In this document: positions 44,518 to 54,752 of the stretch, piece after piece
How the letters are laid out: each line of letters begins with the position of its first letter
How positions within the stretch are numbered: position 1 is the first letter of the stretch
Source: Tanypteryx hageni
Taxonomy: Eukaryota > Arthropoda > Insecta > Odonata > Petaluridae
DNA length: 64,000 bases
Direction: 5' to 3'
Assembly (NCBI GenBank): GCA_028673005.1
Contig: CM054114.1
Span: 16,493,516 to 16,557,515 of the forward strand
Notes under the pieces: model-generated
The model's database searches: none
Seen by the model: the letters and a program-made list of their open reading frames with translations, nothing else
What the model was told of the DNA's origin: nothing
Program-made: the position numbers and the translations under genes

Positions 44518-44904
44518 GTGCAGGAGAGAGCTAGGGTTGGGGAGGAGGTGGCAGAGGAGGAGGGGTTGGAGGGTGTGAAGGACGTGGAGGGTGTGGAGGG
44601 TGTGGAAGATGAGGAGGGTGTGGAGGATGTGGTGGATGTGGACGATGTGGAGGGTGTGGATGGTGTGGAAGATGTGGAGAATGTGGAGGGTGTGGAGGAT
44701 GTGGAGGTTGTGGATGGGGTGGTTGGTGTGGATGGTGTGGAGGGTGTGGATGGGGTGGAGGGTGTGGATGGGGTTGTGGGTGTGGATGGTGTGCAGGGTA
44801 TGGAGAGGGTGGAGGGAAGGAGGGTGTGGAGGAGTTTTCGGGGATGGGGGTGGTGGGAGTTGGAGGTAGAGGAGGAATTTGATGGAGTGGAGAGAGGGGA
44901 GTGA
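44518..44904 (+). CDS. Acceptor-bounded acidic repeat ORF
   Basis: A good acceptor (GGCATTTATTTCAG, ending 44517) opens a 128-codon frame to TGA at 44904. It starts VQERARVGEEVAEEEGLEGV and then consists of repeated VEGVDGVE / VEDVE units. The repeats are a minisatellite, so the frame may be open only because of the repeat composition. The acceptor and the non-repetitive start argue mildly for an exon, possibly an alternative 3' exon of the gene to the right. No clear donor. Confidence 0.3.
   Translation: MQERARVGEEVAEEEGLEGVKDVEGVEGVEDEEGVEDVVDVDDVEGVDGVEDVENVEGVEDVEVVDGVVGVDGVEGVDGVEGVDGVVGVDGVQGMERVEGRRVWRSFRGWGWWELEVEEEFDGVERGE
44590..44820 (+). repeat. G-rich minisatellite (GTGGANGGT units)
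   Basis: Degenerate units of 6, 9 and 15 bases, built from GTGGAGGGT, GTGGATGGT and GTGGAAGAT, are iterated for about 230 bp. All unit lengths are multiples of three, so every length change keeps the reading frame. The complementary strand is C/A-rich (HTLHTIHT frame). Confidence 0.85.
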
Positions 44905-46290
44905 GAAAAGGGATTGGGGAGTGTGAGGCAATATGGAGGGGGGGATGATGAAGATGCCCTACCAGGTCATTGGTTCGGAGAATTATGATGGAGCCTTTTG
45001 AGGTTAGTTATCACATTGCCATGAGTTTATATCCTGCAGTACAAAATGATATAATGGATTAAATAGCTAATTAAACCAGACAACTTTTACGAATCAATCA
45101 GTTTTATACATTCCAAACATGATTACATAAGAAAGTTTTTAGTTTGATATACCTAGCTTCATTGGCTGAATGACTGGAGATACAAGTAGCATTCTCTTAT
45201 CCAATAGATCTTCAGCTACTGGGTCTGTAATTGTGTTTGTGTTGATGCATTTTTATGTTCAGAATCTAAGTAAATGAGGTTATATATTTTAAGGATAAAA
45301 GAAACATTGTTTGTGAAACAGTGGTTTAACGCAATCAGAGTTGGGAGTTTCATTGGCATAAGCAATTAATGGAGTCACTGAAAATCACTAATTTTGGAAA
45401 ATAGGCTCAAGAAGAAACAATCCAAACTGGTTTCTTTAGATTGCATGAGGCAACGAACACAACCACGATTTTCTTTATCGGTATCATTGATAGAATACGT
45501 GTCAATTCCCACGTTAACTACAAAGAAAATTGAACTTTTGTACATCATTCCTAGATTGAAATTAAATTTCGAAATAAGTTTTTATTTGACCGAAGCGAAC
45601 GTAAATAATAACCTCAAATGGTGCTACGAATAAGATAATAATTGGATTTTTTCTAGCTCACTTTGTAATATTGAAACTGATCTAATTATCACTTCATTAG
45701 AGTACAAGTAATAGATATGGCAAACAGATACATATGTGGAGATAACAATTCTTTCTGAATGATCTTAAAGGACCTGAAAAACTGTTGGGACCTATTACCT
45801 GAAAAATAGAAAATAATAATTGGAAAAGGTGATAAAAATATTTTGATAATCCAATTCCCAACCTCGAAATCATAAAATGTTATATGAATGATGTATTATC
45901 AACGTTTCAGATTTTCTGAGATTGAAATGGGGCACAAAAAGTGTGATAACAGAGGAAAAATATGGCTTCAACTTGTTTCCTTGTGATTACATTTCATTAG
46001 ATAAGGCGCGGAGGGTGAACGAGGTGGAAAAGGCCTGGAAAATAAAGGGACTAAGGAAAACGTATCGATTTCAAGATACGAAAAATGCCCAATCTTTTTC
46101 TCTTTTCGTTATTTTTATTCTCTTGTCTTGTTTAAAATAGATTCTTTCGGGAAAAGGAATTGTTACAATATAATTGGCAGATAAAATATATATGCATTAG
46201 CCACTGAAATAAAAATAATACAATCATTCTGATTTCTATATATAAAAGTCTGATTCCATATAATAGATATCATCTATTTTTGGTGAATTA
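44905..46290. other. No recognisable gene
   Basis: AT-rich unique DNA. Frames at 45394-45633 and 45922-46140 lack signatures. Confidence 0.45.
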
Positions 46291-46293
46291 CCA

Positions 46294-46320
46294 CTGATGA
46301 AGGCTGCTTTGTAGCCAAAT
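46294..46320 (+). ncRNA. Hammerhead-like fragment
   Basis: CTGATGA (perfect core) is followed by AGGCTGC-ttt-GTAGCC and then AAAT where GAAAC would be expected. Only the first core half and stem II are intact. It is listed because three other foldbacks in the window share this order. Confidence 0.3.
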
Positions 46321-46822
46321 TGCGCATCTGATTTTTCAAACCTAGTTGTGGCTATTGAAGATACCTCAGACAAGCATTTTTAAAGGCTTGTTCTTGAATG
46401 CTCGGATCTGACTCGTAAATTTCAATAGACCTTGGGCACAATGCTAGGATTTAGCAAGGCCAGTAGTAAACTTACCTGCAAACACCAATTACTTTCCACC
46501 ATTAACTAAGCTTGTACTCTTACGAGCTTTCTATAATGGTTTTTATTAGATTTAGTTATTATGTTGTTTGTACCTATGATGACGAGTAAAAGCATGCATA
46601 CATAAACGAATGGAGTTTGGACTCGTAATGAAAAACAAGATGGAAAATTATACTCCATAAATGGAATACACAGAGATTTCAAAAGCGTTCTTTATGGAAA
46701 ATAGGTATGAAACGGTATCAAAAGATTGGGCACTCTCGAATTTTTATCTCCGAAACTATAACTCGTTAATATGTAATCCTGAGGACTTTCATGTGGTAAA
46801 TGCTGTTCTAACACGTCTAAAG

Positions 46823-49800
46823 GAGGCAACATCCAAGGCAAATGCAGCAAGGGTGCGTGAGCTGGCTGCACAAGAATCACTGCATTGCGTGCAGTGGGCA
46901 GCCAGGGAGGCAAGGGAAGAGGCTGCCACTGCAGCTGCCCGGGAGGCAGAAGCTGGAGCGAGGAAGGTAGAAGCAGAGCAGAGAGCCATGATGGCTGAGG
47001 CTGAAGTGACCACAATGCCAGCTGACTTACATCCGGCACTTGCGAGGCTGGGAGACCTTCAGGCTGCCATGAGGGGAGAGTTGGGGAGCGGGAGCAGTGG
47101 AGGGGAGGAGGATGAGTCGAAGAGGTGAGTGATGCAATTTGTTGTCAGTTTATTTGTTTGATGTTTTGTGCTTAGATTAAATTACAAGAAACCTTTTTAT
47201 CTTGTTCATATTAACATGTAGCATCATGCTATGTGATATTATATTGTGTGCAAGAGGTGGCAGTACGTTGAGAAATATTTAAGGGTCCAATAAGTATTTA
47301 AGTTAATATAAATTTGGCTACCTAAGAAGTTTCGAATAATATTTCCATTATTTAGCATATAGAGATTATTCTCTATGGAATATTTTATGATGACGATCAG
47401 CATGTGTAAAATAAGGAACTATGTTTATTTTACTTTGGAAAGAATTTTAATTTCAGTTTATTGCTTCAATGCATTTGTTTTAATGTAATTTGGAAGATAT
47501 TTCAGTGACATATAGTTAATTACACCTTATATTGCTCTTGAAAACTAACTTCATCAAAGAAATTTAAATCTCTTGATTGTAGCATGATTGGTATGTGATT
47601 TTTGTCTATTATTTAAAAAAATTTCTTGATGTATTTTTGTACTGAGATTGTAATGAACTGTTGGTTCTATTTGCTAACTGTAATAAATGTAATTTTAGAA
47701 ATGGTGTGCTAAACTTCTATGAAGAAATATAAAAAAATGCTTCCATAGTTTAATGGTTTGTGAAAATATTTAGTCGAGGTATATTCTCTATCTTTCTAGT
47801 GATAGTGACACATCAGAAGACATGGTGGATACATTATTGGCCAACCACAGGAGGAGCAGCATGGGTGGTGTCAAGTCCAAAGGAACATCATCTCACATTT
47901 CCCTCGAATCTGATTACAGCAGTTATGGGTGAGGATCGGATTGGCTTGTCTAAATTTTTTCCCTTTATTCAACATAGCAAAATCCGATTATTGAAAATTT
48001 AAGGTAACCTCACTGTCTAAATTTCTATGCCTTTTTCATTGTAATCATCTTTCTTGTTTCCATGCTATTGTAATACTATGGAGTATTCTCCTTATGCCTC
48101 GAAATTTTATTTATGTCCTCTTTGGAAAATAATTGTAAAGAAAAATTTAACTACTTCCCAGATATCTGTTCAGATATGTAGATGACATATTTGCAATATT
48201 TGACCTAAATAAACAGAAACTAGATGTCTTTGTGGACCAACTCAACGACATATATCCAACCATTAAGCTCACATACGAAATTCAACAAAACAATACCTTG
48301 CCTTTCCTCGACTTATTAATTATAAACAATATGCATCAAATAGAGTTTGATATCTTTAAAAAAACCCACACACACCAATAATTTTATTCCCAAAAACTCC
48401 TTTCACCCCACTAGCCAAAAAACAGCGGTTTTTCACCACTTTGTACATAGACTCTACAATGTACCTCTCAACAAACATAGATATGAAAAGGAACTAAAAC
48501 AAATAAAAGAAATTGCCACAAAACTGGGTGAAATGCATTGGGTTTTCCTAATCCCCCTTTTTTGGCTAAAGGAGTTTTACTCTAATTCTTATTGTTAACG
48601 AACTTAATGAGTTTTCGAATTCATATTAGGAGTACTTTAGCGGATGTTTCGTCATGTAGGTCGCAAAAATATCCCTTACATTTTTTGCTTCGTTGCTTGG
48701 CCTTCCCGCTGTTGGCCAATTAGTTGCTCCTCTATCATTTTCAATGGACACATCAGTCAGCTGTAGCAGTATTGTGTAAAACACAGATGCACTTCACAAT
48801 ATTATCAGCGACGACTACGTCGGTTTCGATGGCCTTTGACAGTATACGCCACTTAGAATATTATATTCCAAAGGTACATTCGATTGTTTCTCTAGCCCTA
48901 GACAAACGTTTGTTAAAACACTCCTCTGTCATGGTCAAGTTCTTACCTCCGAACGGTTTCATCAGGTAAGGCAAAAGAGGATAGGCTTCGTCCCCCAGAA
49001 ATGCGTACGGAGATGTCACATTGGTTCCCGGTAGATAGTCAGGGTCCGGAAGAATCAGCTTCTTTTCATTTAATAACTTGAACAAATCTGATGATTGAAA
49101 CGTACCGCCGTCACTTTGTTTACCGTACCACCCTACGTCCACCGTAATAAATTTATAATTAGCATCTGCTTGAAGGACAATGGAGAAATATTTCTTATAA
49201 TTAAAAAACATTGACCCCGAATTTTTCGGACAAAGAACACGCACATGTTGTCTACTGCATGTGGGAAATTCCAAATCCTTTCGAAATCCGCTGCCGTTGG
49301 TTTAAAAGTGTCCTTGTTTGGTACTGGCATGTGTATGGGTTGTAATTCTTCCCATAATGCAACAATGGTTTCGACAATAATTTTTCCCACAGTAGATGCT
49401 CCCGTTCGGAAACTGAAGGCTAGAGCCCTGAATGATAATCCCGTTGCTAGATATCTGAAACAAATGTAAACAGCACATTGTGTTGTAAGTACGTGTGTAT
49501 AAGACCACCAAATACCATTAAATGATACTAAGTAAATTTGATATTACCCTAATAAATATTAATTAGAATAATTCTTGCTTTATTTTTCAGAAATTCAATT
49601 GAGAAAAAAATGGAAATATTTGAGAGATCAGTTCTCTGTTGAACTGGGAAAAATTCAGCCACTGCGTTCTGGAGATGCGGGAGTCTCTTCCTTTGATCCA
49701 AAGTGGCCACATTTTAAAACCATGCAATTTTTAAGGGATGTTGTGAAACCCAGAGCAGCGTCCGGCAATTTGGTAACTGCGGTGGTGGAGGAACCAACCC

Positions 49801-52800
49801 CAGAATTTACTGAGGAGAACATACCTTCAGAAATACATTTCGAGGAAACGGAGCAAGATACACTTCCTCCAAGTTCACCAACACCAGTGTCTGTTCCAAA
49901 ATCTCGAAAAAGACGTTGTGTGAACGAAAAGTACAATGAAGCAATTTTAGAGATTGAAAGGCGAAAACTCAGTTATTTACAATCAAAAGCTGCGCATTAA
50001 CAAGACAAGCGAAAATCTCATTTTGTCAGTTCACGGTATGGTGCATTGGATGTCTATTATCGCATAAATCTTGCCGTAAGAATTTTTGTTTTTACTCTCA
50101 AGTTCGTATTATTTTTTCGATGCAGAGCTCTTAACGTTATGGAAACCTGAAGACTTAATTGGACAAAGATGTTCTCGACAATAATGTTAATGGCATCATA
50201 AGCTAAGGTTTTCAAATATTAAGGAAACACTATTATTTAGAGATGAAAAGAAAAAAACTTTGCCGCTTCCACAAATTTATTGAACACGGCCGATGATGCT
50301 ACGATCGTAGTGAAACCGGTCGTGTTCAATAAATTTGTGGAAGTGACCAAGTTTTTTCTTTTCATCTCGAGTAAATTCCACAAAGTAGAGCCCTACCTCA
50401 TTAATGATACTATTATTTAGGTTCGTTAATACCTGTGTCGATGTATCACGTGTAGTTTACTTGAACAAGTTGCGAATGGAATTCTTTTACCTAATAGTCG
50501 AATTGCACTGATTTCTAAATCGTGCAAATTTATTCCCTTTACCTAGAGCTGAAATTTTAGCCTTAGAGCATTTCGTAAATTATAGCATTAATTTTCTATG
50601 GACAAATTCGTTATAAGTAATGATATATTTTGTTGATAGCCAGATTTTCAAAATCTCGAGGACTTATTTTTTAAATAAGAAAAAAGATACTTTTATAACT
50701 AAATTCCTTTATTATTTAGTTATATTTATGGCTTAGATTTGGAATAACGGGTACACCGTTGCCGTTGCGATTTTCCATCTTTTGTTTTACCAGCAAGCAG
50801 ACGCGACGCACCAAATCTTCAATACGTAGCAACATCGTACTCGGCTCCACCGGGTTGGGTAGGTTGGTTAAGGTGTTTTGGTTAAAAAAGATTTCAAGGA
50901 ACAATTTATTTAACCATGTAATACACAAAGAAAATTGACATATTTCATTATTAACCGCGCGAAAAACGGCAAAAGAAGATCAAAAATAGCAACAATACGG
51001 CTGGACCCGGGATTGCAAAGCTGTTCCATATTTATAATTACTAGGAACTTGTTTTAACAAATCATTATTTTTCTATAGATTTATAAAAATCACAGCATTT
51101 ATATCGAAATTTATTTTAATCACACCCTCTGCAGTAAAACATTCCAATGTTTTTTCTCTGGTCCATATATCATTGATGGTTGAAAAAATCATTCACTGCT
51201 GCATTTGTTCCTGGTAGTGCAAAACAAAATTAGGTCGTCGACAACAGATTTGGATATGGTATAAGCTCCTAATCAAAATAGCAAAGACTTTATTACTTAA
51301 TATTTCTACTATGAATTCTGATGTTCATGGGGTCGAGTGAATAAAAATTAAGCTAATGCTAAAAGCATTTGCTTCATATTGAGTGAATAAAAGTTTGCTT
51401 TTGCTTATAAGCGTTTGCTACTCAGTTTTAAGCAAATGCTTAAATTTTACGGAAGAAAGCTCTTTGCAACTTGTTTTTGTTTGCATTTAATGTTTTACGT
51501 AGTTGAATTTCAAACTAAAAACATAAATATATTGGGTAATATTTTTTAAAAAGTTAATTAATAATTTTTTAAAACTATTTCTTTTATAACTGAATTTGAT
51601 ATTATCACAAATCATGGGTGTATTTTTATTCAATTAGTTATAGTAATTTTATCCTGTCATTTGCCTTTATAGTGATTTTGGATGCCACAAATTTTTCTGT
51701 CTTACATACAGTTGTACATTGTACGTGGTGATCTTCCCCGACTCATATTTGAAATCCGGGATCACTTAAGTACCTTAAAAATATTTATATCTTCTGTTTA
51801 GAAGATGGTACCCTGTCACCTCTATCTTGATATTCTCCGAGTAACAGGTTTGAAATATTGGTACTTAACATTTTTTTCAGAGAAATTATATAAATTTTTA
51901 TAACCGTTGGTTGTTGAAACTTTTCTCGTATTTTTTAACCTTTCGTGTCACCATAAATTACCGTATTTGTATTTAGGATTAATTATCATGAAAATAGAGT
52001 ACTTAGAAATATTGTAGCAAGCCCTTTACTTCACTTAAAAAAGTTTAAGCATATGCTTAAAGCATTAAGCAAAAGCTCGGTTTTATTCACACAATTTTAA
52101 GCAAATGCTTAAGAAAATTCCTAAAAATAAGCTAATGCTTATTCTTTCTAGCAAAAGCAAATGCTATTCTTCTTATTCACTCCAAATTAAGCATTTGCTT
52201 AAAAAGTGAGAGAAATCATAAGCATAAGCATTTGCTTATTTTTTATTCACTCGACTCATGATAACATCTTACCAGTTTACTTATTTTTTTTAAGCATTGT
52301 CATACAAAATCTTTAAATTCTTGTATTGTTGTTGCTCCTTCCAAGTATGGCTTCTGTGATATTCTGACCATGCTGACGGCAGTGTGTTTTTGTTTTGTTG
52401 GTTGAATAATCAATCGTAGTCAAAATTACAAAAATGTGTGAGGACATCTGTTCACATTAACTATAATTATTAACAAACAAGTGTTGCAGATAGCAAAGTG
52501 ACTCCAGTTATCGTTGCAAAAACTTAAAAGAGTTACAACGATAATGCTAGTTGCAACATTTTACAAGTATTACAAAAATTTCTAGATCTATGTACTGCTT
52601 TTTGGACAGAAAACTATTGTTAAACTTAGCAACTCAGAAACATTGTTTTTTATATTTACAGAGAATTTAGTTAACTTTTTCAAATGAAACTGTTGTATAG
52701 AAATTTAATTCATACTCATATCATTGTGTCTTGACAATTTCCTGTGACTCACGATTTCTTATCTGATTTTTTCAGAAGAGTTGCTCCAAGAGATTCTTAC

Positions 52801-54114
52801 GAGAACATTACAAACATCCCGTCGACCACAGAGCTGATACCAAGGAAGAATATCGGTGAGAGTAATCGATTTTTGTTACAAAATAGAATAAATGAGCTTC
52901 CCACTTTGTGTTGGGTTTATCAGTTTGATTGTTGTATGTGATATTCTCATTCAAAACTTGCAATTTGTCAAATGGCATTCCAATGTCTCCAATCTATTTA
53001 TTTATTCATGTAAAAGTAGTTTTTTGGAATTTAAAGCATTTGAGAACATTTTTCCAATATAGATTTTTGCTAGTACTGGTAGATGTTTAGAAATAGGATT
53101 TCTACCTAACAAAAATTACAGAAAATTTTTAAATTTTAATCACATCATACAATAAGTAGCATATAAATTTGTCATATATTTGGCAATTAGCCAAAGTATT
53201 TACATATTTAACCAGCAATATTTTCAATACATAAAAATGGAATATACACTAATCCCCCGATATCCGCGAGGGATGCATTACAATTTGTAAATCCTCCAAA
53301 TAGCTATTTAAAAAAGTATTTTGTAAATGCTAAACATTTTTTATATTAAAATTCAGGGAGATTCATAATTATTGATAAAGATTTAAATAAGAATAATTTG
53401 TTTTGCTGATTTTACCTAAAATTAATAATTTCCATGAAAGGGTTTAATCATCGGAGGGGCAATGTACTGTGTGAATGGAGAGCTTGTAATGCCAGCAGTT
53501 TTGATTCAGGAAATGTAATTACTACTTATTAAGTCAATTAATTTCAAATCGTTAAATTTTGTGCATTTACTGTTTTTACCTGGATATAAGAATTTGTTTT
53601 ATTTTAAGAACAAGTACTAGTAATGTATTTCTAAGAAACCATAATATTTTTTCTTGAAGTCACTCGTTTGTTTTGAAAACATCCATTTTTAATATTTAAT
53701 CATCACTTAGTCTGAAATTTGCTTAAGTACAACTAAATATTTGTGATGCTGTATATTTAACCCCCTTTTTCAACTTGATTGCTCAGGTTATTGTTGAAAA
53801 AGTTTTGAAATTCAACCAAGGAGATTATTCTGCATGATACAAAATATTTCAGCTTAATACTTACAATTTTAAAAAAGTTGTCATCTTTTTGATTTATGCA
53901 AATTGCAAGAATTTATAAAAACTTAAGAGGGAAAAAGTTATTTAGGTAAATACAGTGAATGCAATGTATTATTTAACTAATGATACATTTAAAAAGTTTT
54001 TGGCTAAACAAACTAGATGTTCATTTTATATATTCTGCATTAATGTTTTCAGTGCAACTACTGAGGAAGCAGTCCGGTGAAATGAAGAAAGTATGTGCTT
54101 ATAGTGGTTGGTGA
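46823..54114 (+). CDS. Multi-exon host gene, 3' part (uncharacterised)
   Basis: Four exons join with matching phases. Exon a ends at 47124 (GAAGAG|GTGAGT, phase 2). Exon b is 47800-47928 (TTTCTAG acceptor, TATGG|GTGAGG donor, phase 2). Exon c is 52776-52855 (TTTTTTCAG acceptor, ATCG|GTGAGA donor, phase 1). Exon d is 54053-54114 (TGTTTTCAG acceptor, TGA stop), with AATAAA at 54374. Exon a encodes an Ala/Glu/Arg-rich helix, likely coiled coil (RVRELAAQE, AREAREEAATAAAREAEAG), then GSGSSGGEEDESK. Exons b-d encode SDSDTSEDMVDTLLANHRRS, SLESDYSSYG, RVAPRDSYENI, STTELIPRKNI and a basic tail. The start of exon a is uncertain (46823 assumed; open from 46661) and upstream exons are unseen. Family unknown. 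MVDTLL plus a basic stretch after a helix faintly recalls formin autoregulatory tails, but that is a guess. AAA|GTATGT in exon d could be a further donor. Confidence 0.65.
48166..48530 (+). pseudogene. Penelope-like reverse transcriptase fragment
   Basis: LFRYVDDIFAIF followed by LPFLDLLI matches the catalytic and following motifs of Penelope-like RTs (YVDD, then FLDxxI). After a frameshift in the A-run near 48357-48363, KKPTHTNNFIPKNSFHP and VHRLYNVPLNKHRYEKELKQ continue the characteristic PTHTxxxIxxxSxHP block. The fragment covers roughly 120 residues, in the intron between exons b and c. No GIY-YIG endonuclease is present. Confidence 0.75.
48753..49454 (-). pseudogene. PIF/Harbinger transposase (HARBI1-like), broken
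   Basis: From an acceptor at 49455 the frame reads YLATGLSFRALAFSFRTGAS, GKIIVETIVALWEELQPI, then NFPHAVDN. After a short deletion/frameshift near 49250 it continues HVRVLCPKNSGSMFFNYKKY, ITVDVGWYGKQSDGGTF, FLGDEAYPLLPYLMKPF, RLSRARETIECTFGI, an in-frame TAA, and SKWRILSKAIETDVVVADNI. These are successive HARBI1 blocks, including the acidic residues of the DDE triad (the second in DVGxxGxxSDGG, the third in GDEAYPL). The lesion removes the GAVDGKH region that holds the first catalytic Asp in frame. It lies antisense inside the host-gene intron. Confidence 0.8.
49591..50000 (+). pseudogene. MADF-domain exon, probable Harbinger partner gene
   Basis: A TTTATTTTTCAG acceptor (ending 49590) opens a frame of about 136 codons. 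LRKKWKYLRDQFSVELGK, FKTMQFLRDVV, then an acidic linker and SRKRRC...EAILEIERRK are typical of the second half of a MADF/Myb-SANT-like DNA-binding protein, with the usual C-terminal basic and helical tail. Harbinger elements often carry such a protein beside the transposase, where it helps transposase import and DNA binding. The N-terminal exon is not visible and the neighbour is dead, so this is called a remnant. It may instead be an unrelated MADF gene exon. Confidence 0.55.
50241..50367 (+). ncRNA. Foldback with hammerhead-like core and long helix I
   Basis: CCACAAATTTATTGAACAC (50269-50287) pairs perfectly with GTGTTCAATAAATTTGTGG (50322-50340), and pairing continues imperfectly outward to 50241 and 50367. 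Between the arms lie CCGATGA, a CTACGATCGTAG hairpin, GAAAC and CGGTC. This is the hammerhead order with a two-base stem III (AC/GT) and C at the cleavage position. Departures are a C for the core U and two unpaired Gs before the core. Direct repeats ACTATTATTTAG at 50229-50240 and 50409-50420 flank the region and may be a target-site duplication. It is probably a Penelope-like terminus. Confidence 0.6.
50716..50928 (-). CDS. Short 3' exon-like frame with poly(A) signal
   Basis: The frame ends NGNGVPVIPNLSHKYN and is followed within about 20 bases by AATAAA on the same strand (about 50703-50708). The first in-frame ATG lies in PVEPSTMLLRIEDLVRRVCL. The codon mix from NLPNPVEPS onward looks coding, but upstream is AT-rich without a strong acceptor. 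It could be a terminal exon or a processed pseudogene inserted in the host-gene intron. Family not recognised. Confidence 0.3.
   Translation of the reverse strand: MCITWLNKLFLEIFFNQNTLTNLPNPVEPSTMLLRIEDLVRRVCLLVKQKMENRNGNGVPVIPNLSHKYN
51330..52256. mobile_element. Palindrome-rich MITE, 0.93 kb
   Basis: Terminal inverted repeats GTCGAGTGAATAAAAA... (51332-51360) and ...TTTTTATTCACTCGAC (52227-52255) match at 27 of 29 positions. CATG lies just outside at 51326-51329 and 52257-52260, a possible 4-bp target duplication. Internally the self-complementary 12-mer AAGC(A/T)(A/T)(A/T)TGCTT recurs at 51363, 51430, 52047, 52099, 52129, 52189 and 52226. Extra copies of GAGTGAATAAAA or its inverse lie at 51381, 52081 and 52172. 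There is no coding capacity, so it depends on an unseen transposase. It sits in the host-gene intron. Confidence 0.75.
52950..54000. other. Intron DNA without recognised features
   Basis: Part of the intron between exons c and d; AT-rich, with no frame, repeat or structure I can support. Confidence 0.5.
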
Positions 54115-54752
54115 AGAATTGGAGCTTCCAGTATCCAGGATTATGGGAGTGATAGAAGCAGAGAAGTTTTATAATGGAAGTGACAGAGCAGAGAGCGGAC
54201 AGGAGGATTTTGCAGCCGTGCCTATATAAAAAATCCCCCAAGTCCAACATACCTAAAATAGTGGCCGGGACAAGCTTCTGGAGTTGGTGTTGAGAAAGTG
54301 AAAAAACTAAGTTCGTTGTATTCTTTTATTTGCATTATGAAAATTGAACATTGTGATGATACAAATTGTACTTAATAAAAAATAACAATAAACGACAAGA
54401 TTCATTATTACAAAAACAAGTAATATTTCATGTGTTGTTTCTGTTGTCTTCAAAAAAGGGATGAGGGAAAAAATCCCTCCCCTCCAAACGTGGGTGCAAG
54501 AGCAAAAAGGAGTGCATCCATGGCTAGATTAAATAAGATGGAATGAAGGAGAGTTGTTTAGACCCAGGTGATGAAAACTGGTCTGTTCACAAAAGAAAAA
54601 CAGTTGCAGTAAATGGAATGGCAAGAACTGTTACATTTGGATTAAAAAGACAAAAAATTCATGATTGCTCTGAAAAACTTATTACACATTGAAAAAGAAC
54701 TGGAAACTCGTGAAAATGCTCATAAAATCAGACATGATTTTTAAGACAACTG
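54115..54752. other. 3' flank of the host gene
   Basis: Contains the presumed 3' UTR and AATAAA (54374-54379). The remainder up to the decayed gene is featureless apart from a CCCTCCCCTCC patch near 54477. Confidence 0.45.

Noticed and set aside
44509..44931. 140-codon His/Thr/Leu repeat ORF on the minus strand
   Set aside because: Complement of the G-rich minisatellite; no start or splice support.
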